Shown: one piece after another, positions 10,802 to 22,616 of the stretch
Numbering within the stretch: position 1 is the stretch's first letter
Layout of the letters: the number at the start of each line of letters is the position of its first letter
NCBI GenBank assembly: GCA_907163375.1
Contig: CAJQUW010007001.1
Location: 248,001-312,000, forward strand
DNA: 64,000 nucleotides
Direction: 5' to 3'
Origin: Prostheceraeus crozeri
Lineage: Eukaryota; Platyhelminthes; Polycladida; Euryleptidae
Program-made: the position numbers and the translations under genes
The notes under the pieces: model-generated
Databases searched by the model: none
The model's input: only the letters and a program-made list of their open reading frames with translations
Told to the model about the DNA's origin: nothing

Positions 10802-12456
10802 TTTTTATAATTCGATATCACCCTCGTCTTCGAACTCTGGCACGTCACCATCGCCATCTATATGGTCCTACAAATGTTCAACATGCATAAGGAAGTTTTT
10901 CCGCCTTTTTGATAATTCATAGTCCGTGGCTGCATCATGAAGACAAAAATTAGAATATGTGACGGAACTGCAGCATGACATAGACATGGCTCTATCACAT
11001 CACAGGGTTTGCTTCATGACCTACGCATGCATGAGGCTTCGTCTGACATCAGAGAAAAGCTTTTGCTTTACATACGAACTAAATATGAGGACGAATTGAT
11101 ATGACGGATATTTACACAGATCTTACATTCACGTATTTATTGATAACAAAATGTCAACAGCTACCCGGTTGAAGATCCCTAAGTACATAGCGGCAAGATA
11201 AATGATCTTCAATGCCAATTCTTATTGATTTGATGTTGCTATTCATGGGCATGAAATATAAAAGTCACTGAATAATTATTTTGGTAGCTACAGTGACGAT
11301 AAGTTGAAATGTTAGCAGAATGTATACATTCACACGCTTTTGGGTTAAATACACTTGCATAAGAAACATACTAAATCAACATATTTTTCACTGAAGCGGA
11401 AAATTGCACAATCATTGACTTACATATCCACATTTTGAGGAAAACATGACAAAAAAGATCACTGATTTCATCTTGACATTCATTCTGTTTGAAAAAACGA
11501 GCTAAATATTTCTGTTTACAAAATGTCAACAAGCAAGCGGATGAAGTGAAAAATATAAGCAATCGCTTTAGGGCTAAGCAGTTTGCTAACGAAACATAGC
11601 GACCTGAGTGAAAATAATTGGGAGGCTCACGGGCATTCTAGAAAATTTGACTAGATTTATCTTTTATTTTCAAAGAATTGTTATCACACTCCAATGAGAA
11701 AATAAACGGAACGACATTTCGAGCAATAATCAATTAAAGCCAGAAGCTACTTTATCGAATTAGAGTGGATAAGAAGATTCTTACACAGCTTTGACATCAC
11801 CAAACCATTTTCAAGCACAATGTATTTTGGCATAAACAACACTTCAACATTTTATCAAAGGGCTATAGTTAGGCCTCTCAGTCATTGCATCTTCCAAGAT
11901 CTCTGTAACACCGAGACAGGAGATTCGAACTCCTGATGCATGAAGACCGACACCACTGGTGGATAGGACACAATTTATCAATTTTATTGTAGGCCTAATT
12001 GCTATAGAACCCTTTTTCGTCACTCCATCATTTTCCATGAAGTAGTCGAAAGTCATTTTTTATTGCATATTTTCTTGAATATTTATGAAGTATTAATTAC
12101 CAACATCTATATTTTGAAGCGGCGAATTTTCAGAGCTCTCAAGGTAGAATACCTATGATTAGAGTTATTTTTCTGCATTAAGCTTGTCAAATGATTGGCA
12201 ATAGTGCCCTTCATAGATATCCATAGTACTTCATAGATATTTTTGAACCCTTCGTTCATAAGAAAACGTTATGAGAGAGCATGAGAAGCAGACTGCATGC
12301 AGAGCAGAGACTTGACATATAACATTTGAATGCAAATTACCGCTATGTTAAATCATTGAAAATTTCATAATTGGTGTTTGCCGTGGAAATCTGAAGATTT
12401 CATTCTTTTAGTCACGAGAAATCCTCAATTTTCATCAAAAGACCATGTCTTTCACG
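10802..12456. other. Intergenic; one tRNA-derived repeat fragment, otherwise nothing recognised
   Basis: At about 11895-11985 (minus strand) a B-box-like GAGTTCGAATCTCC and an A-box-like CCACCAGTGGT are spaced as in a tRNA-derived SINE, but the acceptor stem does not form. No genes are supported in this interval. Confidence 0.35.

Positions 12457-12460
<4 letters not shown>

Positions 12461-12488
<28 letters not shown>
12461..12488. repeat. (GA)n microsatellite
   Basis: Uninterrupted GA run of about 14 units. Confidence 0.95.
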
Positions 12489-12489
<1 letters not shown>

Positions 12490-13361
12490 TGCGCAAAGTG
12501 TGCGGTGTAATTCGATTCAATGCTGAGCATTGTTTCCGTTCATCGCACGTTTCGTAGCGGATTTTGCAAATCCCGACATGACTTGATTCCGTCAGCGACA
12601 CTGATGGATACCGGAAGCGTCTTCAATGTGCCACATAGTCGAACCAAAGATGGGAGAAGTGATGTTGATATCGAACCAGTTCGAGAAAATTTTGGTGATA
12701 ACCCGCACACTTCGACTCGTAGAGCATGTTACAAGTGCGTTGAACGTTGCTTTGTTACTGATCAGTTGGTCGATGTGTTCAAATTGGATGTCTTCTGTTT
12801 TGTTAGTGCGTGTTGGTTGTTGTTAGTGCTGTGTGTGAATGAGGTAGCGAAAGATGATGTGGGATATGGCTTCGCATTCTCAGCAAGCACTTCTTTGGCA
12901 GAATAGGGGATATCGGGATCTGTTTTACATTTGTAAGTAGACTATGTTGTGTCTTCCGTGTCCTGTCAGGCGTAAGAGTGCGTGGGACATTGAGGGAAAG
13001 TGCTCGTATGAATTGTTATGAAATGAGAATATCGTCTTATGGAAGTGTTTGCATTTTTCTTTTTTCATGGTGGAAGTGATTCTGCCGGTTATAAGAAAAT
13101 CTTTAAAGATCTCGTATTTGTTATTATCCTTAATTTTGAATTGTGATTGCACTAAGTATATTATCTTTGAGTGGTCTGTAATTGGGGTCAATTGATACAA
13201 GCTTACAATGTCAGTTGTGCCGCTAGATCCAAACGCTTTACAGATGCGCAAGGCAAATCACCGCTGCCCTTTAGTGAGTGCTTTGCACATTACCTTCGTA
13301 TGTAGAGCTGTAACCCTGATTTCAACAGTATAAGCGGTTTGTGGGATGATGACTCCGCCAT
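12489..13361. other. Spacer with an unsupported 128-codon frame
   Basis: The plus-strand frame 12520-12906 is open for 128 codons but has no recognisable domain; it follows the GA run. A 5' exon is possible but no evidence beyond length was found. Confidence 0.25.
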
Positions 13362-14121
13362 GTAGATAATAATAATAATACATTTTACCACAAAATCTAC
13401 ACAATGTGTAATCAGAGTGGGGGTACAGATAAGAGGTTACAGGAGTTATAAAAGAGTGAAAAAGGTTTTCAATGCTTTCTTGAAGCTGCGAGGGTTTGTT
13501 TCATTCCTCAAATGTAGAGGGAGCGAATTCCATAATGAGGGTCCAACGAATTGAAAGGCGCCCCTGGCACCAGCTGTTCTTGATAATGGTTGATGGAGTA
13601 AGGGGGCGTCCTTCGACCTCAGTGACATGAACGATGCAGAGGATACAGCAGGAGTCAACAGATCTTTAAGGTAAGTAGGTGAATTGCCGTAAATACAATT
13701 GTGCACTAGGCAACACTTTGAATTGTACGCGGAGTCGCACAGGTAACCAATGAAGGCTTCGGAGAGTTTCAGAAATGTGAGCACGTTTCAAAAGTCGATG
13801 CACAAATCTGGCACAGGCATTTTGAACTTTTTGGAGTCGAAGTATGTTCGAAGTCTTACAACCTGCATAGATGACATTGCAGTAGTCCAACAACGTGAAT
13901 ACAAAGAAACAAATTAAAGTGTTGGCGTGATGGTCACTTATGTAGGCTATCTTCGGATTCTATAGAGATTTCGCAGAATAAGAAGAGATTTTTTCCGAAT
14001 CTGATTGACTTGGGCATCAAACGACAAAAATTTATCAAATTTAACACCCAGCGATTTCACATAATCGGCCTAGCAACACATACAAACATCTCAAGGTTGT
14101 ACAAAGTTTGTTAGTTTGAAA
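13362..14121 (-). mobile_element. L2-like LINE, 3' part (left half of a LINE split by hAT)
   Basis: The minus strand encodes the tail of an L2/CR1-group ORF2. One frame has MLDYCNVIYAG, LQKVQNACARFV and SLHWLPVRLRVQFK, the other has GPSLWNSLPLHLRN near the end. These follow the reverse transcriptase core in L2 elements. The 3' terminus is an ATT-type run (13362-13382 on the plus strand is AATAAT). A frame change lies near 13680. At 14122 a hAT element interrupts it and the same LINE resumes at 20041, where the upstream reverse transcriptase motifs lie, on the same strand. Confidence 0.75.
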
Positions 14122-14218
14122 CAGGGTTGGCTTTTTGCCCGCTAAAACTGGTTTTTGCCACTAAGTGGTAAAAACCGGCTAAAACTAAAATCTTGAAGAA
14201 AGCAGTCCCCTTGCATAA

Positions 14219-14306
14219 TTTATAGATGAAAAACGCCACAAAGATGTTGTTTGATGACATCAAGATGTCATCAAACAACATCTTTGTGGCGTTTTTCATC
14301 TATAAA
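14219..14306. repeat. Perfect 43-bp palindrome with 2-base spacer
   Basis: Arms 14219-14261 and 14264-14306 are exact reverse complements separated by AA. The hairpin lies about 100 bp inside the left end of the 14122 hAT element. Perfect long palindromes are unstable in replication, so this is either recent or a feature of the element family. Confidence 0.95.
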
Positions 14307-15832
14307 ACTAAAATTCCGAAAAATCAGTCTATTTCTTCACGAGAAAAACGACAGTAAGTTGCGGTTTAAGTATTACGGTGCATGCGGGTTTGCAGTTTGC
14401 AACTCTCATCTTCCAAAACATGACATTCATTCTGTGATGGAACCACATGATATGTTTTTTTGTAACGAACGACAAACGATGTTGTCTTTCTTTACGACTG
14501 CTCTGCCCTTTTCTTGTGATTTAAGAACAAATGTAGACTTCAGCATCATTTTGGCTCTTTGGTTCATGTAACAGAAGTTGTTAGATGCTCGCAGAATTAT
14601 CATCAAATGAATGAAAAATTGAAAATAAAGATATGAATATAACTGGTTTATACATAGAACTAAATTAAGCAGACCGCTTTCTTCATGTGGACGAGCTTCA
14701 AAAATCCCACTGTCATTATTCTGTGTTGAGTGTTCAGCAAGAATGCAGAGTGCATTTTGATAGTAGCTTAGGCTTCATCAGATCTAGATTCGAACCAAGG
14801 TCTCATGAACGCAGAGAAAACACTATCAAAAAGTCGCCTCACCGCAAAATCTCACCTCCCAAATCAATCAATGTGCAACAGTTACTTAGAATGCATTTCT
14901 ACTTTTTTTTAGAAAAATACTTAATGTACTAATGCTTGTGACTGTAGCAGGAAATCATGATTTGTAAGAACAAATAGTAATCAAATAGCATAGTTCGCAC
15001 CAGCAATCTTGATAAAGTGAGGTATAATGTACGTCTGAACAAATCTAGTTATAATCTCAACAAAAGAACATGTCCAGCAAGCTGTAAAATTGATCTTGTT
15101 AATAGAACCTGAGAGCGACAAACAATTTTGACATTATTGTGATATACAAGTTTGTTTAAAGTTCTTGAAATTTCCATATTTTGAGCTCAAATCAAAACTT
15201 TACTTTCGGGTTTAAATTCATTTAACATAACCTTATCCAATATGTGAGGGCAAATTATCATGACATGAAAAATGTTGAAGAGCAAAATTTTTAATCTAGT
15301 ACTTCTGGGAGTGCAGGATACATTTCATAGTGATATTCGTGTAATCACAATGGGTATGGGACATTAGCCACAGATTTAGAAGACAAGTTTTTCTATGAAA
15401 TCAGCAGGGAGTTTAATCGTAGAAATCCGAGGCCAGATTTCTACATTGTCCTACCCTTCTAGCTTCATGGAATGCCTGTTTTCGATCTTTTATATAGAGC
15501 CAAGTGATTTCCTTCCAGCATGGACGTCTTTTGCCACATCTTACAATGAATGAAATTCGTAAAGCAACAAAATGCGTGCACACTTAGAAGAATAATGCAC
15601 AACAGCTTTATAACAATATTTTTTAATAATAATTCATATTCTTACACCCATACTTGGAACATGTTCTTGATTGAAATGCGATATTGATAGGTTTGAATTG
15701 TGAAAATACAGGCCTATATGTTTATAGAATGATGAAAAAGTAAAGTGAACTTTTTGCGACTAACGTTCATCAATAAAGTAAGGAGCAACGATGATCCCCT
15801 GTATTGTATGTACCAAAAAACTTAAGTAGTGA
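14307..15832. other. Non-coding interior of the 14122 hAT element
   Basis: No transposase motif or other gene seen. A B-box-like GGTTCGAATCT occurs on the minus strand near 14790 without a supporting fold. Confidence 0.4.
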
Positions 15833-16104
15833 TGTACCCAAAATAAAAGTCAGACACGCTCAATTCGACTACTTTCTTTAAACGCCAATTTTAGTGTGTC
15901 ACAAACAATCCTACAAGCCCCACAAATACACGGAGGCAAAGCAGCAAGCTCATAAACATTACATTGACAAGACTCGCAATGACAGACTGTCAGACACATG
16001 ATACTCTACAAACGTTTACCGCTCACTAACAAAAACATGCAACACAACACCCGGGCGAATCTGAGAAACTTAATAGACAATAAATGACAGTACACGAAGC
16101 CACA
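15833..16104 (-). repeat. Long terminal repeat (3' LTR in element orientation)
   Basis: 272 bp, starting TGTGGCTTCG and ending TTTTGGGTACA in the element's orientation (canonical TG..CA). Near-identical to 19640-19911. Confidence 0.9.
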
Positions 16105-16135
16105 TCCCCCGCAGATCTTAAGATCTCAAAAGTAA

Positions 16136-18900
16136 CTAAATGTCTAAAGAGTCATACCGCCAAGGAAGAGCGGAAACACGTGCAGAACGGCGAGGCTGAT
16201 TGTCCGAGCTGCTGATAACATTATCTGAGTCAGAATCACTGTCAGAGTTCACTGCAGGTATAGGGCGAATATCTCCAATGTGTCGATGAACTCCATCAAC
16301 TTCAACGGCCCCTCGTGAAGTTACTGCTGTAACCAGGCCACGTGTCCATGTAGTTGTGCAATCCGGGCGACTAGGTTTGACAAACACCACATCTCCGACG
16401 CGGTAATGGGTTTTTACCAAGGGGATGCTTTCTCCATTCAAGATTCTTGATTCACGTAATGGGCAGCGGGGGGATCGACCAAAGAAAATGTGATAAGGAA
16501 TGCCGCCAGAATCCATGGGAAGAAAATTGTAATAAAACACCATTTCCTTACGTCCTCATGCGATCGAGCGGCCATACGCTTTACAGCCCGATGATGTCGT
16601 TCAACGATCGCGTTTCCGGACGGCCTATGCGCTGAGCGATATAGCATGTCCACTTTCCACTGTTCACACACAGCTGTCAGCTCTCTCGACCTGAAACTCA
16701 GGGCGTTGTCAAGGAGAATTCCATGAGGTACTCCAAACTCACAAAACACTTCTGTTACTTTAGCAGATATCGTAGACGCCTCTTCATTGGAAATTAATTT
16801 TTATATGGCGTAGCAGAATATGAATGTCAGATAGCGTTTTCCACCGTAGTGTGTGACATCAATCGCGATCCGACCCCAGCCTCCTTCAACAGACAAAGTT
16901 CCACGCTCCCATCGTACCGGTGAAGGGTCAATTGAAGAACATGGGGTACATTCAGATATCACAGTTCTAACCTCGTCTCGGGTTGGGGTTAGGTCAGGAT
17001 CCGCACAGTCTATAAGATGTATCGTCTTTTCAATGCCGCAGTGAGTAATGTCATGAATCTGTCGTATCTTCTCTTTTCTTGTCATGCCAGTATCCCCATC
17101 AACAAAAGCACTGGCGACGAAAACAGGTTCTTTCTTCAACCATCGCTTAGGAACTCGCGTCAGTCGGTCTGCCGGATTTTCGTTTGTTGGGACAAGAATT
17201 GGATCAAGCTTGAGGTTACACTCTTCAATAATGTCGGATAAGATTGACAGTCTTCTGTGGACCAACACCTCACTTAGTCCTCGTGTCCTCACACGGTGAT
17301 CATCGAAGATTATAGATCTCAGCCAGTTGAAAACAGTATTTGAGTCAGTCACCACTTCAAGTTGCTTAATATTCCACGACATAGCTAAGTTAACTCCTTT
17401 CAAAACGGCGTCAAGCTCCGCAAGATTTATATGAGCCACATCATCGGGCTTCCGCAACCAGCAATTGTCTTCCACAACACAGTCATTTATCTGCAGACTG
17501 ACACCGACGGCCAAGCTGCTGGCATCGCAGTACACTCGGCCGGTGCCACAGTCAGGAATGTACCATACACCTTTCACAGGATCGGAATTGGAAACCTGCT
17601 GCCAGATCTCACAAACTTTATGACGGACATCGTCGGTTATTACCGAATCCCAATCAGCATCACTAGACAACCGTTTCACATAGCTGCATGCAGGCCGAAG
17701 CCATGAAGCGACCGGAAAATGACCGATAAGTTATCCGCAAAAACTGAAAACATCACGCTTAGTCATTACATCGGTCGGTGTCTGTAATACGTTGTCACGC
17801 TTCCAAAAGAATGTTCCGTTGGACTCGTAGATGGAGAGTCCTAAAACTCTCGACCCACTCAACGTCTCAGGGGGCTTACACTCCAACCCGTATTGCCTTA
17901 GCAGTTCAACAACCCGATCGACGCTAACGACGTCTTCATTCACGATGATATCATCGACGTAAGAGTCAGATCCACTTTGAACCTCAGGATCAGAGGAAAG
18001 TACTTTATTTACAATGGCCGACATGATCTTTGGCGCCACATTCAATCCGAAGCCCAGTCTTGTCAGTGCATAACGCCGACCCTTGTACTCTACAATCTGA
18101 TACTTCCACAAGTCTTTGTGAACGTGAACTTGCAAATACGCATTGCGCAGATCAGCAATGCTAAGAGATGTACCAAGCCGACGCCACTTACGAATTTTTT
18201 CGCAACACACCTGACTTTGGCCAGTATGACTTGATACGAAGGAATTCAACTCACGAAAGTCGAGAACCGGGCGCACTTTGTCCTTGTTCGTCTGAACAAC
18301 GGCCATCAACGGTATCAAACCACCACTGTAAGTGCCACTATATTCCTGCAGCCAACCTTCTTCGATCCATCGCTCCACTTCTTGCGAGAAAGCAGTTTCC
18401 ACGTCACCGGCCATGGCGTATTGGGACACCTTGTTCTGAAGGACAGGGTATCGATCAGCGTCATTCCATTTACATGATACAGTCCAAGCCTCTTCTCTGA
18501 ACACCGCTTCGAAGTCCTTATCAACAACTCTGACCTCGGGCGCACTAGCGACGGCAGCAACATTCGGGAACTCTACCCCTCTTCCATCTGCAGATACCGA
18601 AACACCACCAAGGATACTGATAGCGTCCATTCCGAGTAGAATATCGAATCCAGCCACCACGTCAGATACGAGACACGACAGGCGAATCGAACGACCATTC
18701 AAATAAACCGCAGTCAAGTGATCGCTCACATAGGACCACATCGACGTTCATCATCACACTGTTTTTCTCCGACATCACTCCACTTCCAACGATTGTCTTT
18801 CACACAATTGATCTTGAACATCCTGTATCGATTAGAGCGGTCGCAGGACGATTGTTCACAGTAACAGTCACAACAGGAAGTTGCGCAACACAACTGAGGA
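16136..18900 (-). pseudogene. pol region of the LTR element
   Basis: Fossil pol region. Recognisable in order on the minus strand: a protease site ALIDTGCSRSI; reverse transcriptase with VRPVLDFRELN, ADLRNAYLQVHV, LTRLGFGLNVAPK and the catalytic SYVDDIIV; RNase H with VYCDASSLAVGVSL and VVTDSNTVFNWL; then integrase with a His-containing N-terminal part (HDITHCGIEKTIHL), WGRIAIDVTHYGG and a core ending near HRPSGNAIVERHHR, plus a C-terminal basic tail. The order PR-RT-RH-IN supports Ty3/Gypsy. A few breaks are present. Confidence 0.75.
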
Positions 18901-18930
18901 GACCACCCGCGCAACGATAGGTGCCTCCTC

Positions 18931-19626
18931 TTACTCGTTTTTTGTCAATAAAGGACAGGCAGCACGTAAATGTCCTTTCTGTTGACAGTTGAAACATGTC
19001 ATTGTCTTCAGTTTCTCAGGGCAATGCTTCACGAAGTGACTGGTACCATTACAAAAGGAACACAATCTCACCATAGGCTTCGACGTCTGTCCATGTTCTT
19101 TCGTACCTGAAGCGACGCAGCTGATTTCACTATGACACACTGTTATGATAGTCCTCGTTCTTTCCAGTGTCTCAGTCAAGGTCAGATCATCAATGGCAGA
19201 TGATGATTTCAATTGTACTTTTATTTCTCGCGGTAATCCTGATACAAAGGCGCATTTCAACCAGTCTTCATTTTCAATCGGAGATATCAGCTTCCCCAAA
19301 CGCCGTAGATCTGATAAATATACATCTGGTGCTTCACCAACAACACAGCGGCGCGACATAAACGATTCATATGCAGAGAAAGGACTCATCGAAAATGCTC
19401 TCAGCAACGCAGATCGTAGAAGTCCGTAGTCTCCCTTAGTCGCTCTCTCCAAACCATCGTACACCGAATTCGCAGGCCCTGACAGGAAGAGAGGTACAAA
19501 AGTCTCCAATTTCTTCACATTCTGCAATTCAGCAACCAATTCTACTTTGTTGACCCATTCGTTGAAGTCACTACTACCGTCAAACGCCGAAATGATGTCA
19601 CTCAGTCGTAGTTGAGACCTTGCCAT
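18931..19626 (-). pseudogene. gag region of the LTR element
   Basis: About 231 codons beginning only 13 bases inside the 5' LTR. A helical capsid-like part precedes two zinc knuckles, CSFCNGTSHFVKHC and CFNCQQKGHLRAAC (CX2CX4HX4C spacing), which bind nucleic acid in such elements. This is part of the fossil element at 15833-19911. Confidence 0.75.
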
Positions 19627-19639
19627 TGCCGTGATAGCT

Positions 19640-19911
19640 TGTACCCAAAATAAAAGTCAGACACGTTCAATTCGACTACTTTCTTTAAACGCCAATTTTA
19701 GTGTGTCACAAACAATCCTACAAGCCCCACAAATACACGGAGGCAAAGCAGCAAGCTCATAAACATTACATTGACAAGACTCGCAATGACAGACTGTCAG
19801 ACACATGATACTCTACAAACGTTTACCGCTCACTAACAAAAACATGCAACACAACACCCGGGCGAATCTGAGAAACTTAATAGACAATAAATGACAGTAC
19901 ACGAAGCCACA
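19640..19911 (-). repeat. Long terminal repeat (5' LTR in element orientation)
   Basis: 272 bp, near-identical to 15833-16104. Its last 12 plus-strand bases (19900-19911) also begin the duplicated block that recurs at 27113. Confidence 0.9.
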
Positions 19912-20040
19912 AGTAATGCTGGAAAAATAGTTTTAGCCAGTTTTAGCTGAAAAATGGTGACAAAAGCTGGTGGTTTTTACCAGGTTTTTACCAGGTGGTA
20001 AAAACCAGGGCGGTTTTTACCGGCCAACCCTGGTTTGAAA

Positions 20041-20870
20041 CCAATCAACAAGATGACACAAGCAGTTTTCAAGAACAGATAAACTGTTACGTGAATCACC
20101 CATAGAAAAAGAGATAGGCCCTATACACATTCGTGGCATCAGCATGAGTGATGCTTGAGACCATATGATCCAATAATATCCGAGATTGGTTTGGTGTAAA
20201 GGGAAAACAAAATTGTCCCCAACACAGATGTTTGAGGCACGCCACACGACAATGAGGCGAACTTTGAAACATATTCACAAACTTTTACAGCCTGTTGCCT
20301 TTCGGACAAGTACGATTTAAACCAGTCTAAAACAGTTCCAGTAAAACCAAAGTTTTGAGCCAGTCTGTCCAAAAGTATATCGTGATCTACTGTATCGAAT
20401 GCGGAACTGAGATCCAAAAGCACAGTGCAGGTTACATGACCATTACTTGACGCAACAGATATGTCATTGTAAAATCTCCATATATGGCTGTTTCAGTGGA
20501 GTGACCAGCCTTATATGCAGATTGAGATGTCGAAAGTAAAGACTTCGATGACAAATAGCTACTAACACGATGTGATACAAGGCGTTCAATAATTTTTGAT
20601 ACAAAAAGCAACTGAGATATAGGCCTGTAATTCGAGTACACATTCTCATCAGATCAACCTCTCTTATAAATGGGTTTGTGACAATCGCTTTCTTTAATGA
20701 TTGAGGAAAAATGCCAGTACTAAGAGATTGATTAGAAATTTTACGCAAGAGTGGTACAAAAACATCTTTGAGTTGAATCAGTTTCGCAGTTGGGATGGGA
20801 TCAAGTAAACATGACAGGTTTCAGCTTTTTGAAAAGATCGTAAAGTTTTGCCGAATGTTTGCAGATGAGG
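20041..20870 (-). pseudogene. L2-like LINE ORF2 reverse transcriptase fragment
   Basis: This is the right half of the LINE interrupted at 14122-20032. Minus-strand frames show LDPIPT, SLSTGIFPQSLKKAIV, SNYRPISQLLFVSKIIERL, QSAYKAGHSTETAI, LLDLSSAFDTVDHDILLDRL, GFTGTVLDWFKSYLSERQ and CGVPQTSVLGTILFSLY. These are consecutive reverse transcriptase motifs of L2/CR1-type LINEs. Several frame changes separate them. The YADD-containing palm and thumb would have followed toward 20041, and the C-terminal tail lies at 13446-13893. Confidence 0.75.
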
Positions 20871-21600
20871 CTCCGTAGAAGACTGAAGCTATGTTGGAGA
20901 GACGTTTCGCATACTGGCGTATGTCACAGTGCGTTAAAAATCTCAAGATCATGAGTTGAATTTAAGGCTCCGGTCAAATAGGACTCCAGACATGAGAACA
21001 TTCTTCATTGTTATATTTTCACTTATTGGCTAGGGAGATGTGTGAAACGCGGGATTCTCTTCTATGTGAAATGAGTAGCTTGGGTTTTGGGGATGCTTAA
21101 ATATAGACCTCTTGATTTGGACGATTGTATAAGTTATTCACCAAGTTGTCTTGCTCTGTGTTGCAGACTTGAGTGAATCACGACTGTGCTATCATCTGCA
21201 TATACCACAGGTTTGCCAAGTTGCGCGAATTTGAACAGAGGTTCACAAATACGTCAAGTAACCTCCGTCAGTTTAGAGATATGGATATGCGAGGGATATA
21301 TGGAACTATTTCTTGGTTTCAACAGGCTGCTATTAAAAGGATTGTGTGAATTCGTTGTTACTTTTAAACTCTAATTTCTGTGTGTTTTGGAGGTGCACAA
21401 TCGAACGCGGTAGAGTAATCAAAGACACCGTATTTCCTTAAGACACAGTCAATAATTAGGTGAACATCGGGTATTTGGGATGTGATAAATTGTCGCTGTC
21501 GTGAGTCAGATCGAAAAGAAAATTTTGCCGATAATAAATAGTCCGTCAGCCAGACCGAGTTTCTGCAGGTAACGCGGTCAAAAATGAGAATTTCACACAA
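20871..21600 (-). pseudogene. Second LINE reverse transcriptase remnant
   Basis: Minus-strand words VFDYSTAFDCAPP (21364-21430) and GKPVVYADDSTVVIHSSLQ (about 21170-21230) look like reverse transcriptase boxes A and C (D-Y-S-x-A-F-D and Y-A-D-D) of a LINE different from the L2-like one next to it. Frames are heavily disrupted. It is duplicated at 28084-28811. Confidence 0.45.
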
Positions 21601-22616
21601 TGATGAGCACCAATTGCCTGTTACGAAGCTGCGTCTCTTCCGAGTTCCACCTGGCTCCTCTTCCTGTCAGACGGGATCAAGGAAAAGCACATGTAAATCA
21701 AATGGTACACAGGGTGAAGTTTTGGAAAAAAGAGATATTTTCTATACTTTTTCAGATTAAGTGCAAGTTTTTTTGTCTAGAGTCATGATTTTTGGCATGA
21801 CATGTGTTCAGGACATTTCCTATCATGTGTATGTGTTATCATATGCTTCAGATCGTCGTATTATAAGTAGTCAAATGTGGATGAAATTAAACAAATTGTG
21901 TTTGCCGACATCAGTGGCGGACCCAAGGGGGGGGGGATGCCGGGATGCATCCCCCCCCCACCAGCTCAAACTTGATTGTGGATTGTAAATGCAAGCAATA
22001 CATTTTGGCAATTTGTTCTTTAAAAGTACAAATAATGATCGTAGTCTGAAACATATTTGGCCCAGTTTCTCTTGTTATTATATAATAAACATCTGGATTT
22101 CTTATCAGCATGGAGACATGAATTAAGGAAAGGCGAGAACCTCTAACCAAGGAATGAAGAGTTCTCTGCAGAAGTTTGCTTACATTCAACTGTAGCATCT
22201 CTGACGCACGAAGCGCAGGTGACCTGCTGTTTAATGCCGATTTTAGAAGTTCCACTTGAATTATGTAATTTGCAGATGTTATTCCTATCAACTCCGGCAA
22301 GATTTCGTTAAGGTTGAATAAGTGATTCTGGACCTGACGACCAACCGAATTACGCGAGCGGCGAGTGGCGAGTGAGCTATCCACTTGTTCCTGAATTTCC
22401 AATGAGAACGCATGATTTGCACATTCTCGCATTATTCGTTCTTGATAGCTTTATAAACGATGTCAACTGAGAGGAGAGCCAAGTTGAATTGCTGCTGCTA
22501 CTTTTCGTGCAAACTTTCATCCCTATCTGTCCTTCATCATTGGTTATTTTGATTTAAAGAAGTAAGTATTCAAATTTTGAAGATGAAAATGATGAAATGA
22601 TGCATTCACATTCAGG

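Larger units (their letters stand above)
15833..19911 (-). mobile_element. Ty3/Gypsy-like LTR retrotransposon (fossil), young
   Basis: A 4.08-kb element on the minus strand bounded by two 272-bp long terminal repeats that differ at about one position, so it inserted recently. Flanking 5-bp words are nearly the same (AGTGA, AGTAA). In order it carries a gag with two CCHC knuckles, an aspartic protease, reverse transcriptase, RNase H and integrase. A purine tract GCGGGGGA adjoins the downstream repeat. The coding region is open over long stretches with roughly four breaks, so this copy looks like a recent fossil. Domain order fits Ty3/Gypsy; a BEL-type or other clade is less likely. It lies inside a hAT element. 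Confidence 0.8.
14122..20032. mobile_element. hAT-type element, 8-bp target duplication, carrying an LTR element
   Basis: It starts CAGGGTTGGC and ends GCCAACCCTG, and is flanked on both sides by GTTTGAAA (14114-14121 and 20033-20040), a clean 8-bp hAT-type target duplication. Subterminal GGTAAAAACC motifs occur near both ends. Without the inserted LTR element the core is about 1.8 kb and no transposase was recognised, so it is non-autonomous or decayed. It sits within the L2-like LINE, so it is younger than the LINE and older than the LTR element within it. Confidence 0.85.
19900..21911. repeat. Duplicated block, left copy (2012 bp)
   Basis: This block recurs in direct orientation at 27113-29122 with about 1 percent or less divergence by eye. 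It comprises the last 12 bp of the LTR, the right tip of the 14122 hAT element, an L2-like LINE part, a second LINE remnant and unique sequence. It ends exactly where a hAT terminus begins (21912); the right copy continues there without the hAT. Confidence 0.9.

Noticed and set aside
11895-11985. tRNA gene on the minus strand
   Set aside because: The B-box and T-stem are present but no acceptor stem forms; kept only as a possible tRNA-derived repeat.
12520-12906. 128-codon plus-strand gene after the GA repeat
   Set aside because: No domain, no splice support and compositional bias; not enough to call.
14229-14299. Short open frames over 14111-14571
   Set aside because: They are translations of a perfect palindrome and mirror each other on the two strands.
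15833-19911. BEL/Pao assignment for the LTR element
   Set aside because: The reverse transcriptase and small two-knuckle gag look closer to Ty3/Gypsy, although clade placement needs a tree.
21911-22432. 173-codon minus-strand protein
   Set aside because: The frame runs through the hAT terminus (G-run) and has no recognisable domain; likely chance inside the transposon.
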